64,000 nucleotides of DNA. It comes from JBDTVS01 sp040007095. GTDB lineage: Bacteria > Acidobacteriota > Vicinamibacteria > Vicinamibacterales > CAVVIG01. The stretch is taken from contig JBDTVS010000090.1 in the NCBI GenBank assembly GCA_040007095.1, positions 62,001 to 126,000 on the forward strand, in the 5' to 3' direction. Made by a program: the position numbers and the translations under genes. Below, piece by piece: positions 26,923-35,844 of this stretch (its first letter is position 1; the number at the start of each line of letters is the position of its first letter). A model generated the notes under the pieces. It worked only from the letters and a program-made list of their open reading frames with translations, had not been told where the DNA came from and ran no database searches.

Positions 26923-27411
26923 TCAGCCGGTGTAGATCAGGAACTCGAGCAGATTGCCGTCTGGGTCGCGAGTGTAGACGCTCGACCCTGCGCGGCGGCG
27001 GCCGCCCTGACGGGCCACCGGCCCTTCTTCGATGTTCGCACCGGCGCGGTCAAGCAATGACCGCAGCGCGTCGGGCGTGCCATCCCACACAAAACAGAGA
27101 TCGCCGCAGGGCGGTTTGGCGGCCGGGGCGCGAAGCGTGAACGACCCGCGCTGCCAGAGCACCGGCCGGTGGAAATTGATCATCTGATCGCCGATGTAGA
27201 CCGAGCACGCCTGCGCGTTCTCGACCACCTGCAGACCCAGCGCGCGGTAGAAAGCGAGCATGGCGTCGGTCCGCTCCATCGGCAGGGCCACGTGGTCGAA
27301 GCCCATGATGCCGCCGCCTGTCGGCCCCTGCGCACGCGCCGGCCCAGCGAGAGGCTCGGCAGCCACCACGCCGGCCGCCACTGCACCCAGAAGCTGTCGC
27401 CGAGAAACCAT
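26923..27411 (-). CDS. VOC-family (glyoxalase/dioxygenase-fold) protein with Tat-like signal
   Basis: The product (162 residues) is a single VOC domain (GFDHVALPMERTDAMLAFYRALGL at the start; YTRDPDGNLLEFLIY at the end, whose Glu is a usual metal ligand). The N-terminus MVSRRQLLGAVAAGVVA carries a twin-arginine-type signal, so export is likely and a periplasmic metal-dependent lyase, dioxygenase or binding role is possible. The start at 27411 is decided by GGAGG five bases upstream; an in-frame ATG at 27423 lies inside that ribosome-binding region. It converges with the preceding gene (8-base gap) and follows OsmC on the same strand by 32 bases. Confidence 0.85.
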   Translation of the reverse strand: MVSRRQLLGAVAAGVVAAEPLAGPARAQGPTGGGIMGFDHVALPMERTDAMLAFYRALGLQVVENAQACSVYIGDQMINFHRPVLWQRGSFTLRAPAAKPPCGDLCFVWDGTPDALRSLLDRAGANIEEGPVARQGGRRRAGSSVYTRDPDGNLLEFLIYTG

Positions 27412-27443
27412 CGATTCCTCCATCAGGAAATCATGACCTCACG

Positions 27444-27866
27444 TCATTCCGATGCAATCACCACACCTTCGAACTCGATCGTGACGTCGGCCGACCGGCG
27501 GAGCGTATTCGTCACCGCGCACGCGCGCGCCGCCATCGCGATGAACTTGCGGACCAGCTCGGAGTCGCGATGCACGGCCGTCACCGACATGGTGAACGAG
27601 GTGAAGCGATCCGGGGCGCCGTCGATGATGCCTGTGAGACTGACGGTCACGCGCGACACCTCCGCCTCCCGGGCCCGGATCACCGCGAGAAGGTTGCTCA
27701 AGAAACATCCGCCCAGCGCGACCAGCAGATACTCGCCGCCGAGAGGTCCGCGATCCTCGCCCCCTTTGGCGACCGGACGATCGACCAAGACGGTGTGGAC
27801 GCGGGCCTGTGCGGTCGCCGTCGACGGTCCGGTCTGTTCCACGCGAACGCTCAGAGTCTGGCTCAT
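27444..27866 (-). CDS. OsmC-family peroxiredoxin-like protein
   Basis: The product (140 residues) matches the length and pattern of OsmC/Ohr proteins, which reduce organic or fatty-acid hydroperoxides using two cysteines. Cys54 in ALGGCFLSNL and Cys115 in ARACAVTNTL stand in the expected positions, with VDRPVAKGGEDRGPLGGEYLL upstream. It is cytoplasmic (no signal). It is divergent from the aldehyde dehydrogenase gene, and the 44 bases between the starts hold TATAAT at 27873-27878. The VOC gene downstream may be co-transcribed. Confidence 0.88.
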   Translation of the reverse strand: MSQTLSVRVEQTGPSTATAQARVHTVLVDRPVAKGGEDRGPLGGEYLLVALGGCFLSNLLAVIRAREAEVSRVTVSLTGIIDGAPDRFTSFTMSVTAVHRDSELVRKFIAMAARACAVTNTLRRSADVTIEFEGVVIASE

Positions 27867-27872
27867 GCGCGC

Positions 27873-27878
27873 TATAAT
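27873..27878 (+). promoter_or_regulatory. -10 hexamer TATAAT ahead of the aldehyde dehydrogenase gene
   Basis: A perfect TATAAT lies 32 bases before the aldehyde dehydrogenase start in the OsmC/dehydrogenase divergent gap. No good -35 was seen at the usual spacing, which would fall inside the osmC coding sequence. Confidence 0.4.
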
Positions 27879-27910
27879 AATCGGTCACCGTTTCATTGAG
27901 GGAACCAACC

Positions 27911-29323
27911 ATGAGCACTGTCTCCGCCGCCAGCGTTTGCGCTCAAGAGCCCGCGACCACGTCGGACAATCAGGTTCAAGACCTCGTCGCCAGGGCCCGC
28001 CTCGCCCAGGCGGTCTTCGAATCATTTTCGCAGGATCAGGTGGACGCCATCGTCAAGGGCATCGGCAAGTACGTGTACGACAACGCCGAGATGCTCGCGC
28101 GGATGGCCGTCGATGAAACCGGCATCGGCGTCTACGAAGACAAGATTCTCAAGAACAGAGGCAAAGCCCGCGTCATCTGGAACAGCCTGAAGGGCAAGAA
28201 GTCCCGGGGCATCATCGGCGAGGATGCCGAAACCAACATGATCTTCGTGGCAAAGCCCATGGGTGTGGTCGGCGCCGTGACGCCCGTCACCAATCCGATC
28301 GTCACGCCGATGTGCAACGCGATGTTCGCGCTGAAGACCGGCAACGCCGTCATCTTCGCGCCACACCCGAAAGCCGAGCAGAGCACGATCCTCCTCACCG
28401 AGGCCTTCATGGACGTCGTCAAGAGCCAGGGCGGGCCCGACAATCTCGTCCAGACCATCAGGAACGGCTCGATCGAGACGACACAGGAACTGATGAAGGT
28501 CGTGGACGTGGTGGTGGCGACCGGCGGCGGCGCGATGGTGAAGTCGGCGTACTCTTCGGGCCGGCCATCGTTCGGCGTCGGCGCAGGTAACGTCCCGGTC
28601 ATCTTCGATCGCGACGTGAACATCAAGGAAGCCGCCGAGAAGGTCGTCACGGGTGCGTCGTTCGACAACGGCATCATCTGCTCGCACGAGCAGTTCGTCC
28701 TCACCCCCGAAGAGCACTACCGGGAGACGGTGGGTGCATTCGAGGCGACCGGCAAAGTCTGGTTTACCGACGACGAGACACAGGTTCAGCGACTGCGCGA
28801 CGTGGTGTTTCCGGGCGGTCGCCTGAACAAAGATGTCGTCGGCCGATCGCCGAGCGAGATTGGCAGGATGGCCGGCCTTGACGTGCCCTCGAGCGCGCGC
28901 ATCATCCTGCTGCCCGCCAGGGGCGCAGGCACGGCCGACGTGCTCGCCAAGGAGAAACTGTGCCCCGTCGTCGCCATCCTTCCGTACACGACGTTCACGG
29001 AAGCGGTCGCGCATGCAAAGGCGAACCTCCTCGTCGAAGGCGCGGGGCACTCGGCCGCCGTGCACTCCCACAACGAAGCGCACATCCGTGAAGCCGGCGT
29101 GGAACTGCCGGTCAGCCGTCTGGTCGTGAACCAGCCGAGCGCCCTGACCGCGGGCGGGTCACTCACCAACGGCTTCGCCGCGACGACGACCCTCGGGTGC
29201 GGGTCGTGGGGCGGCAACTCGATTTCCGAGAACCTCGACTACAAGCATCTGATGAACGTCTCGCGGATCGGCAAGGTGATCGCGAACAAGCCGGTGCCGA
29301 CCGACGCCGAAATCTGGGCGTAG
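27911..29323 (+). CDS. CoA-acylating aldehyde dehydrogenase
   Basis: The product (470 residues) belongs to the acylating aldehyde dehydrogenases (AdhE N-terminal / EutE / SucD / sulfoacetaldehyde dehydrogenase group), which convert an aldehyde, CoA and NAD(P)+ to an acyl-CoA or the reverse. The catalytic cysteine is Cys257 in FDNGIICSHEQF; KPMGVVGAVTPVTNP (115-129) and VATGGGAMVKSAYSSG (202-217) are family motifs. Which aldehyde is used cannot be read. GAGGG upstream supports ATG 27911 over an in-frame TTG at 27896. No microcompartment shell genes, alcohol dehydrogenase or CoA-transferase are adjacent, so it may work in detoxification or a dispersed pathway. Confidence 0.9.
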   Translation: MSTVSAASVCAQEPATTSDNQVQDLVARARLAQAVFESFSQDQVDAIVKGIGKYVYDNAEMLARMAVDETGIGVYEDKILKNRGKARVIWNSLKGKKSRGIIGEDAETNMIFVAKPMGVVGAVTPVTNPIVTPMCNAMFALKTGNAVIFAPHPKAEQSTILLTEAFMDVVKSQGGPDNLVQTIRNGSIETTQELMKVVDVVVATGGGAMVKSAYSSGRPSFGVGAGNVPVIFDRDVNIKEAAEKVVTGASFDNGIICSHEQFVLTPEEHYRETVGAFEATGKVWFTDDETQVQRLRDVVFPGGRLNKDVVGRSPSEIGRMAGLDVPSSARIILLPARGAGTADVLAKEKLCPVVAILPYTTFTEAVAHAKANLLVEGAGHSAAVHSHNEAHIREAGVELPVSRLVVNQPSALTAGGSLTNGFAATTTLGCGSWGGNSISENLDYKHLMNVSRIGKVIANKPVPTDAEIWA

Positions 29324-29350
29324 CTTCAAGGGCTGGACATCGCGAGCTTT

Positions 29351-29427
29351 GGAACCACAAAGAGCACGAAGACCGTTGTTTCAACCTCTGGAGAACGGCG
29401 TTGTGGCCTTTGTGCCCTTTGTGGTTC
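29351..29427. repeat. AACCACAAAG-type repeat, two-armed hairpin form
   Basis: GAACCACAAAGAGCACGAAG (29352-29371) and, inverted, CTTTGTGCCCTTTGTGGTTC (29408-29427) match at 18 of 20 positions around a 36-base centre. It fills most of the gap between the dehydrogenase and symporter genes and could fold in RNA. Confidence 0.8.
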
Positions 29428-29438
29428 GGTAGCATCCG

Positions 29439-30710
29439 ATGCGGCCTCGTGTGAAGCTGCACACCAAGCTCCTCATCGCGCTCCTCCTCGGCATCGCCTT
29501 CGGCACACTGCTGCACTCCAGGCCTGAGCCGTGGCTGGTCGCCACGAACACACATCTGCTGCAGCCGATCGGGCAGATCTTTCTTCGGCTGATCTTCATG
29601 ATCGTCGTGCCGATGGTGTTCTCGGCGCTCGCGCTGGGTGTCTTCGAGCTCGGCCGCAATCACGGGCTCGGTGCCGTCGCCGGAAGGACGCTCTTCTACA
29701 CCGTGGTCGCCAGCACGCTGTCGGTCGCGATCGGCCTCGTGCTCGTCAACGTGATCGGTCCGGGCCGGGGGTTGAACATCAGCGCTGCGCTGGCGGCACA
29801 GCAGTCCGCAGCCGTTCAAGGCATCGCGTCGACGGCCGCGGAGGCCAAGCCAATCAGCCAGATCGTCGTGGAGTTGGTGCCGCGCAATCCGCTCGATTCG
29901 GCGGTGAGGGCGCTCGACGGCGAGATGCTGCCCTTCATGGTTTTCGCGCTGCTGTTTGGCTTCGGCTTGAGCCTCGTCGCCCGAGGACGCGACGGCGACA
30001 GCCCGCTCGTCGGCGTCCTCGAACAAGTGTTCGCGGTCTGCATGAAGATCGTCGACCTCGCGATGACCCTCGCGCCATTCGCGGTGTTCGCGATCATTTT
30101 CAACACCGCATTCCGGTTTGGGTACGAAATCTTTCAATCGCTGTTCTTCTACGTCGCGACCGTCGTGCTCGGGCTCATGATTCAGCAATTCATCGTCTAC
30201 GGCATTCTGGTCAAGGTGATCGCGCGCCGGTCCCCGCTCGAATTCTTCGCCGCCTGCCGCGACGTCTACCTCTATGCATTCTCGACGGCTTCGTCCAATG
30301 CGACGCTCCCCCTGGCCCTCGAGACGGCCGAACAGAAACTGAAGTTGCCGTCGAACATCTCCCGGTTCGTGCTGACCGTCGGGGCGACCGCCAACCAGAA
30401 CGGCACCGCCATCTTCGAAGGCGTGACGGTTCTTTTCCTCGCGCAGGTCTACGGCATCGAGCTGACCGCTGCGCAGCAACTGCGCGTGATGGTGATGTCG
30501 ATTGTCGCCGGCATCGGCACGGCGGGCGTACCCGGCGGTTCGCTGCCGATGGTGATGATTGTCATGCAGTCGGTTGGGATTCCGGTCGAGGGCATGGGCC
30601 TGATTCTCGGCGTCGACCGCTTCCTCGACATGTGCCGGACGATGGTCAATGTCAGCGGCGATCTGGTGATTGCCGCGCTCGTCAGCGGGCGGCGGCCACA
30701 GACACGGTGA
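29439..30710 (+). CDS. Dicarboxylate/amino acid:cation symporter (DAACS family)
   Basis: The product (423 residues) is a sodium- or proton-coupled transporter of glutamate/aspartate or C4-dicarboxylates. Hydrophobic segments span residues 9-100 and 165-260, and the family signatures of the re-entrant hairpins are present: TASSNATLPLALE (about 284-296) and GATANQNGTAIFEGVTVLFLAQ (about 312-333), with NVSGDLVIAALV at the end. Its length is usual for GltP/DctA. The start follows a repeat element by 11 bases, with no clear ribosome-binding site. Confidence 0.92.
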   Translation: MRPRVKLHTKLLIALLLGIAFGTLLHSRPEPWLVATNTHLLQPIGQIFLRLIFMIVVPMVFSALALGVFELGRNHGLGAVAGRTLFYTVVASTLSVAIGLVLVNVIGPGRGLNISAALAAQQSAAVQGIASTAAEAKPISQIVVELVPRNPLDSAVRALDGEMLPFMVFALLFGFGLSLVARGRDGDSPLVGVLEQVFAVCMKIVDLAMTLAPFAVFAIIFNTAFRFGYEIFQSLFFYVATVVLGLMIQQFIVYGILVKVIARRSPLEFFAACRDVYLYAFSTASSNATLPLALETAEQKLKLPSNISRFVLTVGATANQNGTAIFEGVTVLFLAQVYGIELTAAQQLRVMVMSIVAGIGTAGVPGGSLPMVMIVMQSVGIPVEGMGLILGVDRFLDMCRTMVNVSGDLVIAALVSGRRPQTR

Positions 30711-31044
30711 GATGTGGAGGCCTGGACGAGGGCTGGGTCAGGTTGACAGTTAGGACCACCGACTTCACCGGGCACGAGCGAGAATACCGGACGCATTTCA
30801 GCGAAGAGCCACGCAGCCGGCGAGGATGAATCGCCCGTCGAATGCAGCCACGCGTCCACCGCGGGCTGCCAAGCCACTCGGGCGAAACCGACCGACGATC
30901 ATGGACGAGAAAGTTCGATGCGGCCCGCTCACGCGATCTATGCTTGTCCTTCGCTGACAGGGCACGACGGTAAAGACGAGCCGACTCAGGTCGGGGTACC
31001 AGATCGTGACGCGGCCTTCGAGTACGACGGATGGAGGAAGACAT
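30711..31044. other. Intergenic region, no gene seen
   Basis: I see no coding signal, strong promoter or repeat in these 334 bases. The right end carries GGAGGAA (31033-31039), the ribosome-binding site of the next gene. Confidence 0.5.
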
Positions 31045-31752
31045 ATGAAACGAATGAACCTGATCGCCAGCGCTGCGTTGGTTGTGTGCGGCAGCATCAG
31101 CGCCTTTGCGCAGCAGGGCGCCGCTCCGGCGCCCGGTGCGCGAGGGGGCGCGGCTGCGGCACCGGCCCGTGCCGGACGGCCACCGCTTTTCCTTCGCGAG
31201 GAATGGAAGCAGACGCCAGCGGGCGGCGAGCATCCCGTCACACCGGAGTCACTCGCCAACCCGAATCTCGAGCTCAAGCTGTACGGCACGACGAGCAAGG
31301 AGGTGCAGCTCACCGGTAGCCCCACCGACGAGAACAACCCCACGCATGTCTGGACCGGACTGTGCTCGACGCCCTGCGCCGTCGCCTTCAGAGACAAGAA
31401 CAATCAGGCTGATCTGACCGGCCTGGCACGGATTCGCTGGGTGACAAAGATGTCCGGCTTCCACCAGGTCCGGCCGATCGTGAAGCTGGCCGACGGCACC
31501 TGGCTCGTTGGCGACCGCGCGGATGGATCGACCGCAGACTGGCTGTCGAGCGAAATCGCTCTCGCTGAGGTCCGGTGGCTTCGGCTCGACATCAACAACG
31601 TCGTCACCAAGGGCAACTTCGTCGAGAAGCCGGATCTCTCGAGAGTCGATGAGATCGGTTTCGCAGATCTGACGCCCGGCAGCGGTCACGGAGCCGGCGG
31701 GTGGGCCGACGTGGCGACGGTTGAAGTCTTCGCCAAGCAGGTCAAGCGTTGA
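31045..31752 (+). CDS. Exported protein of unknown function
   Basis: The product (235 residues) starts at 31045 with GGAGGAA five bases upstream and has a signal peptide ending AFAQ near residue 22. An Ala/Pro/Gly-rich stretch (about 23-45) leads to a single beta-rich domain with VQLTGSPTDENNPTHVWTG and DLSRVDEIGFADLTPGSGHG, reminiscent of galactose-binding-like or carbohydrate-binding sandwich folds, though no family was recognised. Two cysteines in GLCSTPCAV may form a disulfide. It precedes the PQQ dehydrogenase by 170 bases on the same strand; a functional link is possible but not shown. Confidence 0.72.
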   Translation: MKRMNLIASAALVVCGSISAFAQQGAAPAPGARGGAAAAPARAGRPPLFLREEWKQTPAGGEHPVTPESLANPNLELKLYGTTSKEVQLTGSPTDENNPTHVWTGLCSTPCAVAFRDKNNQADLTGLARIRWVTKMSGFHQVRPIVKLADGTWLVGDRADGSTADWLSSEIALAEVRWLRLDINNVVTKGNFVEKPDLSRVDEIGFADLTPGSGHGAGGWADVATVEVFAKQVKR

Positions 31753-31858
31753 TTCATCCCGAGCAGCCAGTGGCCTGGACTCTAAAAGCAACCACGAAAA
31801 TACGAACTAGAAATGACGACTCTCTCCACTAGCCCAGCAGGTCCGACGAGATTGAAAC

Positions 31859-31886
31859 TTGTCGGTTATTTACGTGAGAAGATACT
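31859..31886 (+). promoter_or_regulatory. Weak candidate promoter for the PQQ dehydrogenase
   Basis: TTGTCG (31859-31864) and GATACT (31881-31886) are 16 bases apart, 36 bases before the ATG. Match to consensus is moderate. Confidence 0.25.
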
Positions 31887-31922
31887 CCGCTTAACGCCCT
31901 TGTTTTCTTCGGAGGAGCTGAC

Positions 31923-33650
31923 ATGAAGCGAGTGATCACGATAGCGCTGGCGGCCCTGGCGTTGGCGGGCGGCATCGCTGTCCGGGCCCAGCAGCCTGCG
32001 CGCAGGTTCGTGCCGGTTACCGACGCGATGCTGGTGAAGCCCGATCCAGCGGACTGGCTCATGTGGCGGCGAACGCTCGACGGGTGGGGCTACAGCCCGC
32101 TCACCCAGATCAACCGAAACAACGTCTCGCAACTGCGGATGGTCTGGGCGCACGGCCTCGGGCCCGGCAACCAGGAAGGGACGCCGATCGTCCACGACGG
32201 CGTGATTTATGTGCCGGATCCCGGCGACCACATCATGGCGATGGACGTGAAGACCGGTGACGTGATTTGGGACTACCGGCGCAAGCTGCCTGAAGGCGTC
32301 GGCAACAAGACCGACCGCGCGATCGCGATGTGGGGCAACTTCATCATCAACTCGAGCGCCGACAATTTCATCTACGCGCTCGACGCGCGGACCGGCAAGC
32401 TGGCCTGGGAAACGCCGGTGCTCGATCCGAAGAAGCGCGCGCGGACCAGCGGTGGCCCAATCGTCGCCAACGGCAAGGTGATCACCGGCCGGCAGTGCCA
32501 GCCCGACGCCGGCCGCGATTCGTGCGTCGTCACGGCGCACGACGCCAGGACCGGCAAGGAGTTGTGGCGTTTCCACACGATCCCCGGTCCGGGCGAGCCG
32601 GGCGACGAGTCGTGGGGCAACGTCCCGATGAACGAGCGGTGGCACGTCGGGACGTGGATGGTGCCGAGCTACGACCCGGAGCTGAACCTCGTGATCATCG
32701 GCACATCGGTGACGATTCCGGCGCCAAAATTCACATTGGCCGGCAACGACAAGCAGCACCTCTTTCACAACTGCACGATCGCGATCAACGCCGACACCGG
32801 CAAGATGGTGTGGTACTACCAGCACGTCGTCGACCACTGGGATCTCGATCATCCATTCGAGCGGATCCTCGTGGACACAGCGGTCGCGCCGAATCCGCGC
32901 GACGTGATGTGGATCAACCCGAAAGTGAAGGCGGGTGAGCGGCGCAAGGTCGTCACCGGCATTCCCGGCAAGACGGGCGTCGTCTACACGCTCGACCGGA
33001 CGACCGGCGAGTTCCTCTGGGCGCGCCCGACCGTGGCGCAGAACGTCATCAGCACCATCGAGGGGAATGGCAATGTCATCGTCAACCGCGAGGCGCTGTT
33101 TACGAAGATCAACGAGGAGAAAGTCATCTGCCCGAGCGCCAGCAGCGGCGGCAAGAACTGGCCGGCGGGCGCCTACAGCCCCCTGACGAACACGATGTAT
33201 ATGCCGCTGCAGAACGTGTGCATGACCGCCACCACCACCACGGACACGCGCGACCCGTCGAAGGTCTACGGCCTCCGGATGGTGCCGCAGTTGGCGCCCG
33301 GCACGAAGATGGTCGGGACCGTGTGGGCCATCTCCGCGGAAACCGGCATGACGACGTGGAAGGTCGAGCAGCCGGCGGGCGCGTTATCGCTTGCCGTGAC
33401 GGCGGGCGGGCTGGTCTTCGGCGGCGACGCGAACGGTCACTTCAGGGCCTTCGACGACCGCAACGGCAAGGTGCTGTGGGACATGAACCTCGGGTCGTCG
33501 GTCAGCGGCTACCCGATCAGCTTCGCCGCAGACGGCAAGCAGTACGTCGCCGTCATCACCGGGCCGTCACTTGTGGCCAACTCCGAAGGGCGCGTCGCGG
33601 AGCTGACGCAGGGCAACGCGCCAAACGTGTTCGTCTTCGCATTGCCGTGA
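31923..33650 (+). CDS. PQQ-dependent alcohol dehydrogenase, D-x-D (lanthanide-type) metal motif
   Basis: The product (575 residues) is a periplasmic quinoprotein of the methanol/ethanol dehydrogenase family, with a signal peptide ending VRAQ near residue 22 and eight-bladed propeller W-motifs (TGDVIWDYRR, TGKLAWETP, TGKELWRFH, NGKVLWDM). The catalytic region reads HWDLDHP: Asp307 would be the catalytic base and Asp309, two residues on, is the extra metal ligand typical of lanthanide-dependent XoxF/ExaF enzymes, where calcium enzymes have a small residue. The adjacent-cysteine disulfide of methanol dehydrogenases is absent; CQPDAGRDSC (192-201) may replace it. There is no haem domain, so an external electron acceptor is needed. 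GGAGGAG lies five bases upstream of the start. Confidence 0.9.
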   Translation: MKRVITIALAALALAGGIAVRAQQPARRFVPVTDAMLVKPDPADWLMWRRTLDGWGYSPLTQINRNNVSQLRMVWAHGLGPGNQEGTPIVHDGVIYVPDPGDHIMAMDVKTGDVIWDYRRKLPEGVGNKTDRAIAMWGNFIINSSADNFIYALDARTGKLAWETPVLDPKKRARTSGGPIVANGKVITGRQCQPDAGRDSCVVTAHDARTGKELWRFHTIPGPGEPGDESWGNVPMNERWHVGTWMVPSYDPELNLVIIGTSVTIPAPKFTLAGNDKQHLFHNCTIAINADTGKMVWYYQHVVDHWDLDHPFERILVDTAVAPNPRDVMWINPKVKAGERRKVVTGIPGKTGVVYTLDRTTGEFLWARPTVAQNVISTIEGNGNVIVNREALFTKINEEKVICPSASSGGKNWPAGAYSPLTNTMYMPLQNVCMTATTTTDTRDPSKVYGLRMVPQLAPGTKMVGTVWAISAETGMTTWKVEQPAGALSLAVTAGGLVFGGDANGHFRAFDDRNGKVLWDMNLGSSVSGYPISFAADGKQYVAVITGPSLVANSEGRVAELTQGNAPNVFVFALP

Positions 33651-33663
33651 GCCCGACCTGTTA

Positions 33664-33710
33664 ACGCAGAGTTCGCAGAGAATTCCTTGTTTCTCTCTGC
33701 GGCCTCTGCG
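33664..33710. repeat. CGCAGAG-type inverted repeat
   Basis: ACGCAGAGTTCGCAGAGAA and TTCTCTCTGCGGCCTCTGCG form a two-armed element built from CGCAGAG units with a short centre, 13 bases after the PQQ dehydrogenase stop. It has the same two-armed design as the AACCACAAAG family but a different unit. Confidence 0.65.
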
Positions 33711-33819
33711 CTCCGGACGTCGAAGGTCGTGCCTTGGCAAGGCGTCTGGGAAGTGACCAGCGGATCGCCGTCCTGCCAAGTTCCAGGTTCTAAGTTTTGA
33801 GTTTCTTGAAGGAGATATC

Positions 33820-34227
33820 TTGGCGGAGTGCGACTGGGCCGTGTTTTGCGACTACGCGTTCGAAGACAACAGGGGCAAGCTCTGTTTGATTGGACTCTTT
33901 CATTACATCCATGCGGCGTCGTTTCCGGCCAATCATCCGACGCTGTTCTTCGTCGTCCATCTGGCCGGAGCGCCCCACGAGCGGACGGATGTCACGGTCG
34001 ACGTGACCGGTCCCACCGGCGCGACCCTCACGACCCTCATCGAGAACGCCAACATCGGTCTCACCGCGGACGGCACCGCCAACATCCTGTTGAACGTGGC
34101 CGGCCAACCGTTGCCGGATCCGGGTCACTACACGTTTACCGTTCGTACTGGCGGCAAGGTGCTGCGAACGACAATGCTCACCGCCACCAAGCTCCAGAAC
34201 AGCGGTCCCCACGAACAAATCCACTGA
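33820..34227 (+). CDS. Small conserved protein resembling the DUF6941 family
   Basis: The product (135 residues) begins at a TTG codon: AAGGAG at 33809-33814 lies five bases upstream and no ATG or GTG fits. The opening ECDWAVFCDYAFEDNRGKLCLIGLFHYIHA matches, from memory, proteins annotated DUF6941, whose function is unknown. The fold looks like an immunoglobulin-type beta sandwich (TVDVTGPTGATLTTL, GHYTFTVRTGGKVL). There is no signal peptide, so it is probably cytoplasmic. It is isolated between two repeat elements. Confidence 0.75.
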   Translation: MAECDWAVFCDYAFEDNRGKLCLIGLFHYIHAASFPANHPTLFFVVHLAGAPHERTDVTVDVTGPTGATLTTLIENANIGLTADGTANILLNVAGQPLPDPGHYTFTVRTGGKVLRTTMLTATKLQNSGPHEQIH

Positions 34228-34333
34228 CAGGCTGCTGAACACTGCAGCACGAAGTAGATACTCAAGAGTCACTGCGCAGACGAGGACGACACTCCCAGGT
34301 AATTCGTGCCTTCTCAAACGGCCGCGGATTTTT

Positions 34334-34364
34334 GAACCACGAAGGACACAAAGAACACGAAGGC
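34334..34364 (+). repeat. Dispersed AACCACAAAG-type repeat, single arm
   Basis: GAACCACGAAGGACACAAAG then AACACGAAGGC, one arm only, between the convergent genes ending at 34227 and 34397. Confidence 0.7.
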
Positions 34365-34396
34365 TGTCGTTTCCCGCCCTGGAGAGAGATGAAAGC

Positions 34397-35662
34397 TCAC
34401 TGTGTGGGTTCGATTTTCAGGAGCGCCCCGTTCTGCTCCTCGGTCAGCACGTACACCAGACCGTCTGGCCCCTGCCGTACGTCGCGAATCCGCTGGTGCA
34501 GATCCACCAGCAGCGGCTCGCGCTGAACCGGTTGACCCTTGGCACTGAGCACGATGCGCTGCACCTGCCCGGTGCCGCGGGTCCGCCCCTGGAACATCCC
34601 GCCCACGAACACATTGTCTTTCCACGCGGGGAACTTGTCGCCGGTGTAGAACATCAAACCGGAGATCGCGATCGATGGCACCCAGTACGCGAACGGCGGC
34701 TCGAGGTCTGCCCGCGGGAACGGCTCGCCATGTTTTTCGCCGTCGTAGTCGATGCCGAATGTGGCGAGCGGCCAGCCGTAGTTCTTCCCCGCCCGAATGA
34801 TGTTCAGCTCGTCACCGCCTTGCTGGCCGTGCTCGTTCTCCCACATCAGCCCGGTCGAGGGCTGCATGGCCAGCCCTTGCGGGCTGCGGTGTCCGAACGA
34901 AAAAATCTCCGGCAGATAACCGGCTTTCCCGACAAACGGGTTATCCGGAGGAACGGTTCCATCGTCGCGAAGGCGGAGAACCTTGCCGCCGTGGTCGCCG
35001 GTGTTTTGCGCTCGCTCCTCCTCCTGTCGCTCGCCGACCGTGAGATACAGCATCCCGTCGCGATCGAACGCCACCCGTCCGCCGTAGTTGGTGTTTGACT
35101 TGCTCCAGCTGTTCGCCAGGAAGATATCCTTCACGTCGACGAGCGCGGCGCCGTCGAACCGACCGCGAGCCAGCGCGGTTGTCGTCAGTCCGTCTTCACG
35201 CGCCTTCGAGTATGAAAGATAGAGCAGGTGATTCTCGGCGAATTTCGGATGGAGCACGACGTCGAGCAGGCCGCTCAGCGCCAGGGCCTTCACGGCGGGC
35301 ACGCCCGCGATCGGCTTGGGGTCGAGCACACCGTTCTTGATGAGGCGGAGCCTTCCGGGACGCTCGGTGACCAGCATGCTCCCATCGGGCAGGAACGCGA
35401 GGCTCCATGGGTTCACGAGATCCTTCGTCACCAGGCTCACGCGAATGCGGTACGCGGTCGTCTCGAAGGTCATGGGCAGTGCGGGCAGGGGGGGCGAGTT
35501 CCGACCGCGGCCTCCGCCGCCTCCGGCCGCCGGCGCTTCCGCACCTCGACCTCGTTGTTGCGCTGCGTGAATCACCGTTCTTTGGGAAGCCCAGCAAGCG
35601 AGCGCGAGTGCGGCACCCGCCAGCGCAATCGCCGATCGCCCATGCCACGTTCTCGACACCAT
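34397..35662 (-). CDS. PQQ-dependent aldose sugar dehydrogenase-like protein
   Basis: The product (421 residues) is of the soluble glucose dehydrogenase / YliI group, periplasmic quinoproteins that oxidise sugar aldehydes. After a signal peptide (about 10-34) and a Gly/Arg-rich linker come VNPWSLAFLPDGSMLVTERPGRL, LLDVVLHPKFAENHLLYLSYS, FSFGHRSPQGLAMQP and LWENEHGQQGGDELNII, all typical of the family. GAGGAG precedes the start by eight bases. A PQQ alcohol dehydrogenase lies 0.7 kb away on the other strand, so the organism clearly invests in quinoproteins; no pqq synthesis genes are in the window. Confidence 0.9.
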   Translation of the reverse strand: MVSRTWHGRSAIALAGAALALACWASQRTVIHAAQQRGRGAEAPAAGGGGGRGRNSPPLPALPMTFETTAYRIRVSLVTKDLVNPWSLAFLPDGSMLVTERPGRLRLIKNGVLDPKPIAGVPAVKALALSGLLDVVLHPKFAENHLLYLSYSKAREDGLTTTALARGRFDGAALVDVKDIFLANSWSKSNTNYGGRVAFDRDGMLYLTVGERQEEERAQNTGDHGGKVLRLRDDGTVPPDNPFVGKAGYLPEIFSFGHRSPQGLAMQPSTGLMWENEHGQQGGDELNIIRAGKNYGWPLATFGIDYDGEKHGEPFPRADLEPPFAYWVPSIAISGLMFYTGDKFPAWKDNVFVGGMFQGRTRGTGQVQRIVLSAKGQPVQREPLLVDLHQRIRDVRQGPDGLVYVLTEEQNGALLKIEPTQ

Positions 35663-35844
35663 CCGTTCATCTCCTCTAGCAGCCAGCGTGATCGCGAATG
35701 CACGCGGTCGAACCGGAGGGCATGTTAACTCTTACGATTCGGACACAGCAAACACGAGCGCCGATGCATTCACAAGACAAGAGGTTTTGAAGAACGCGCC
35801 TGGGGCGAACAGGGTGTGAGGCCCGGCAAAGAGTCGACCAAGCG

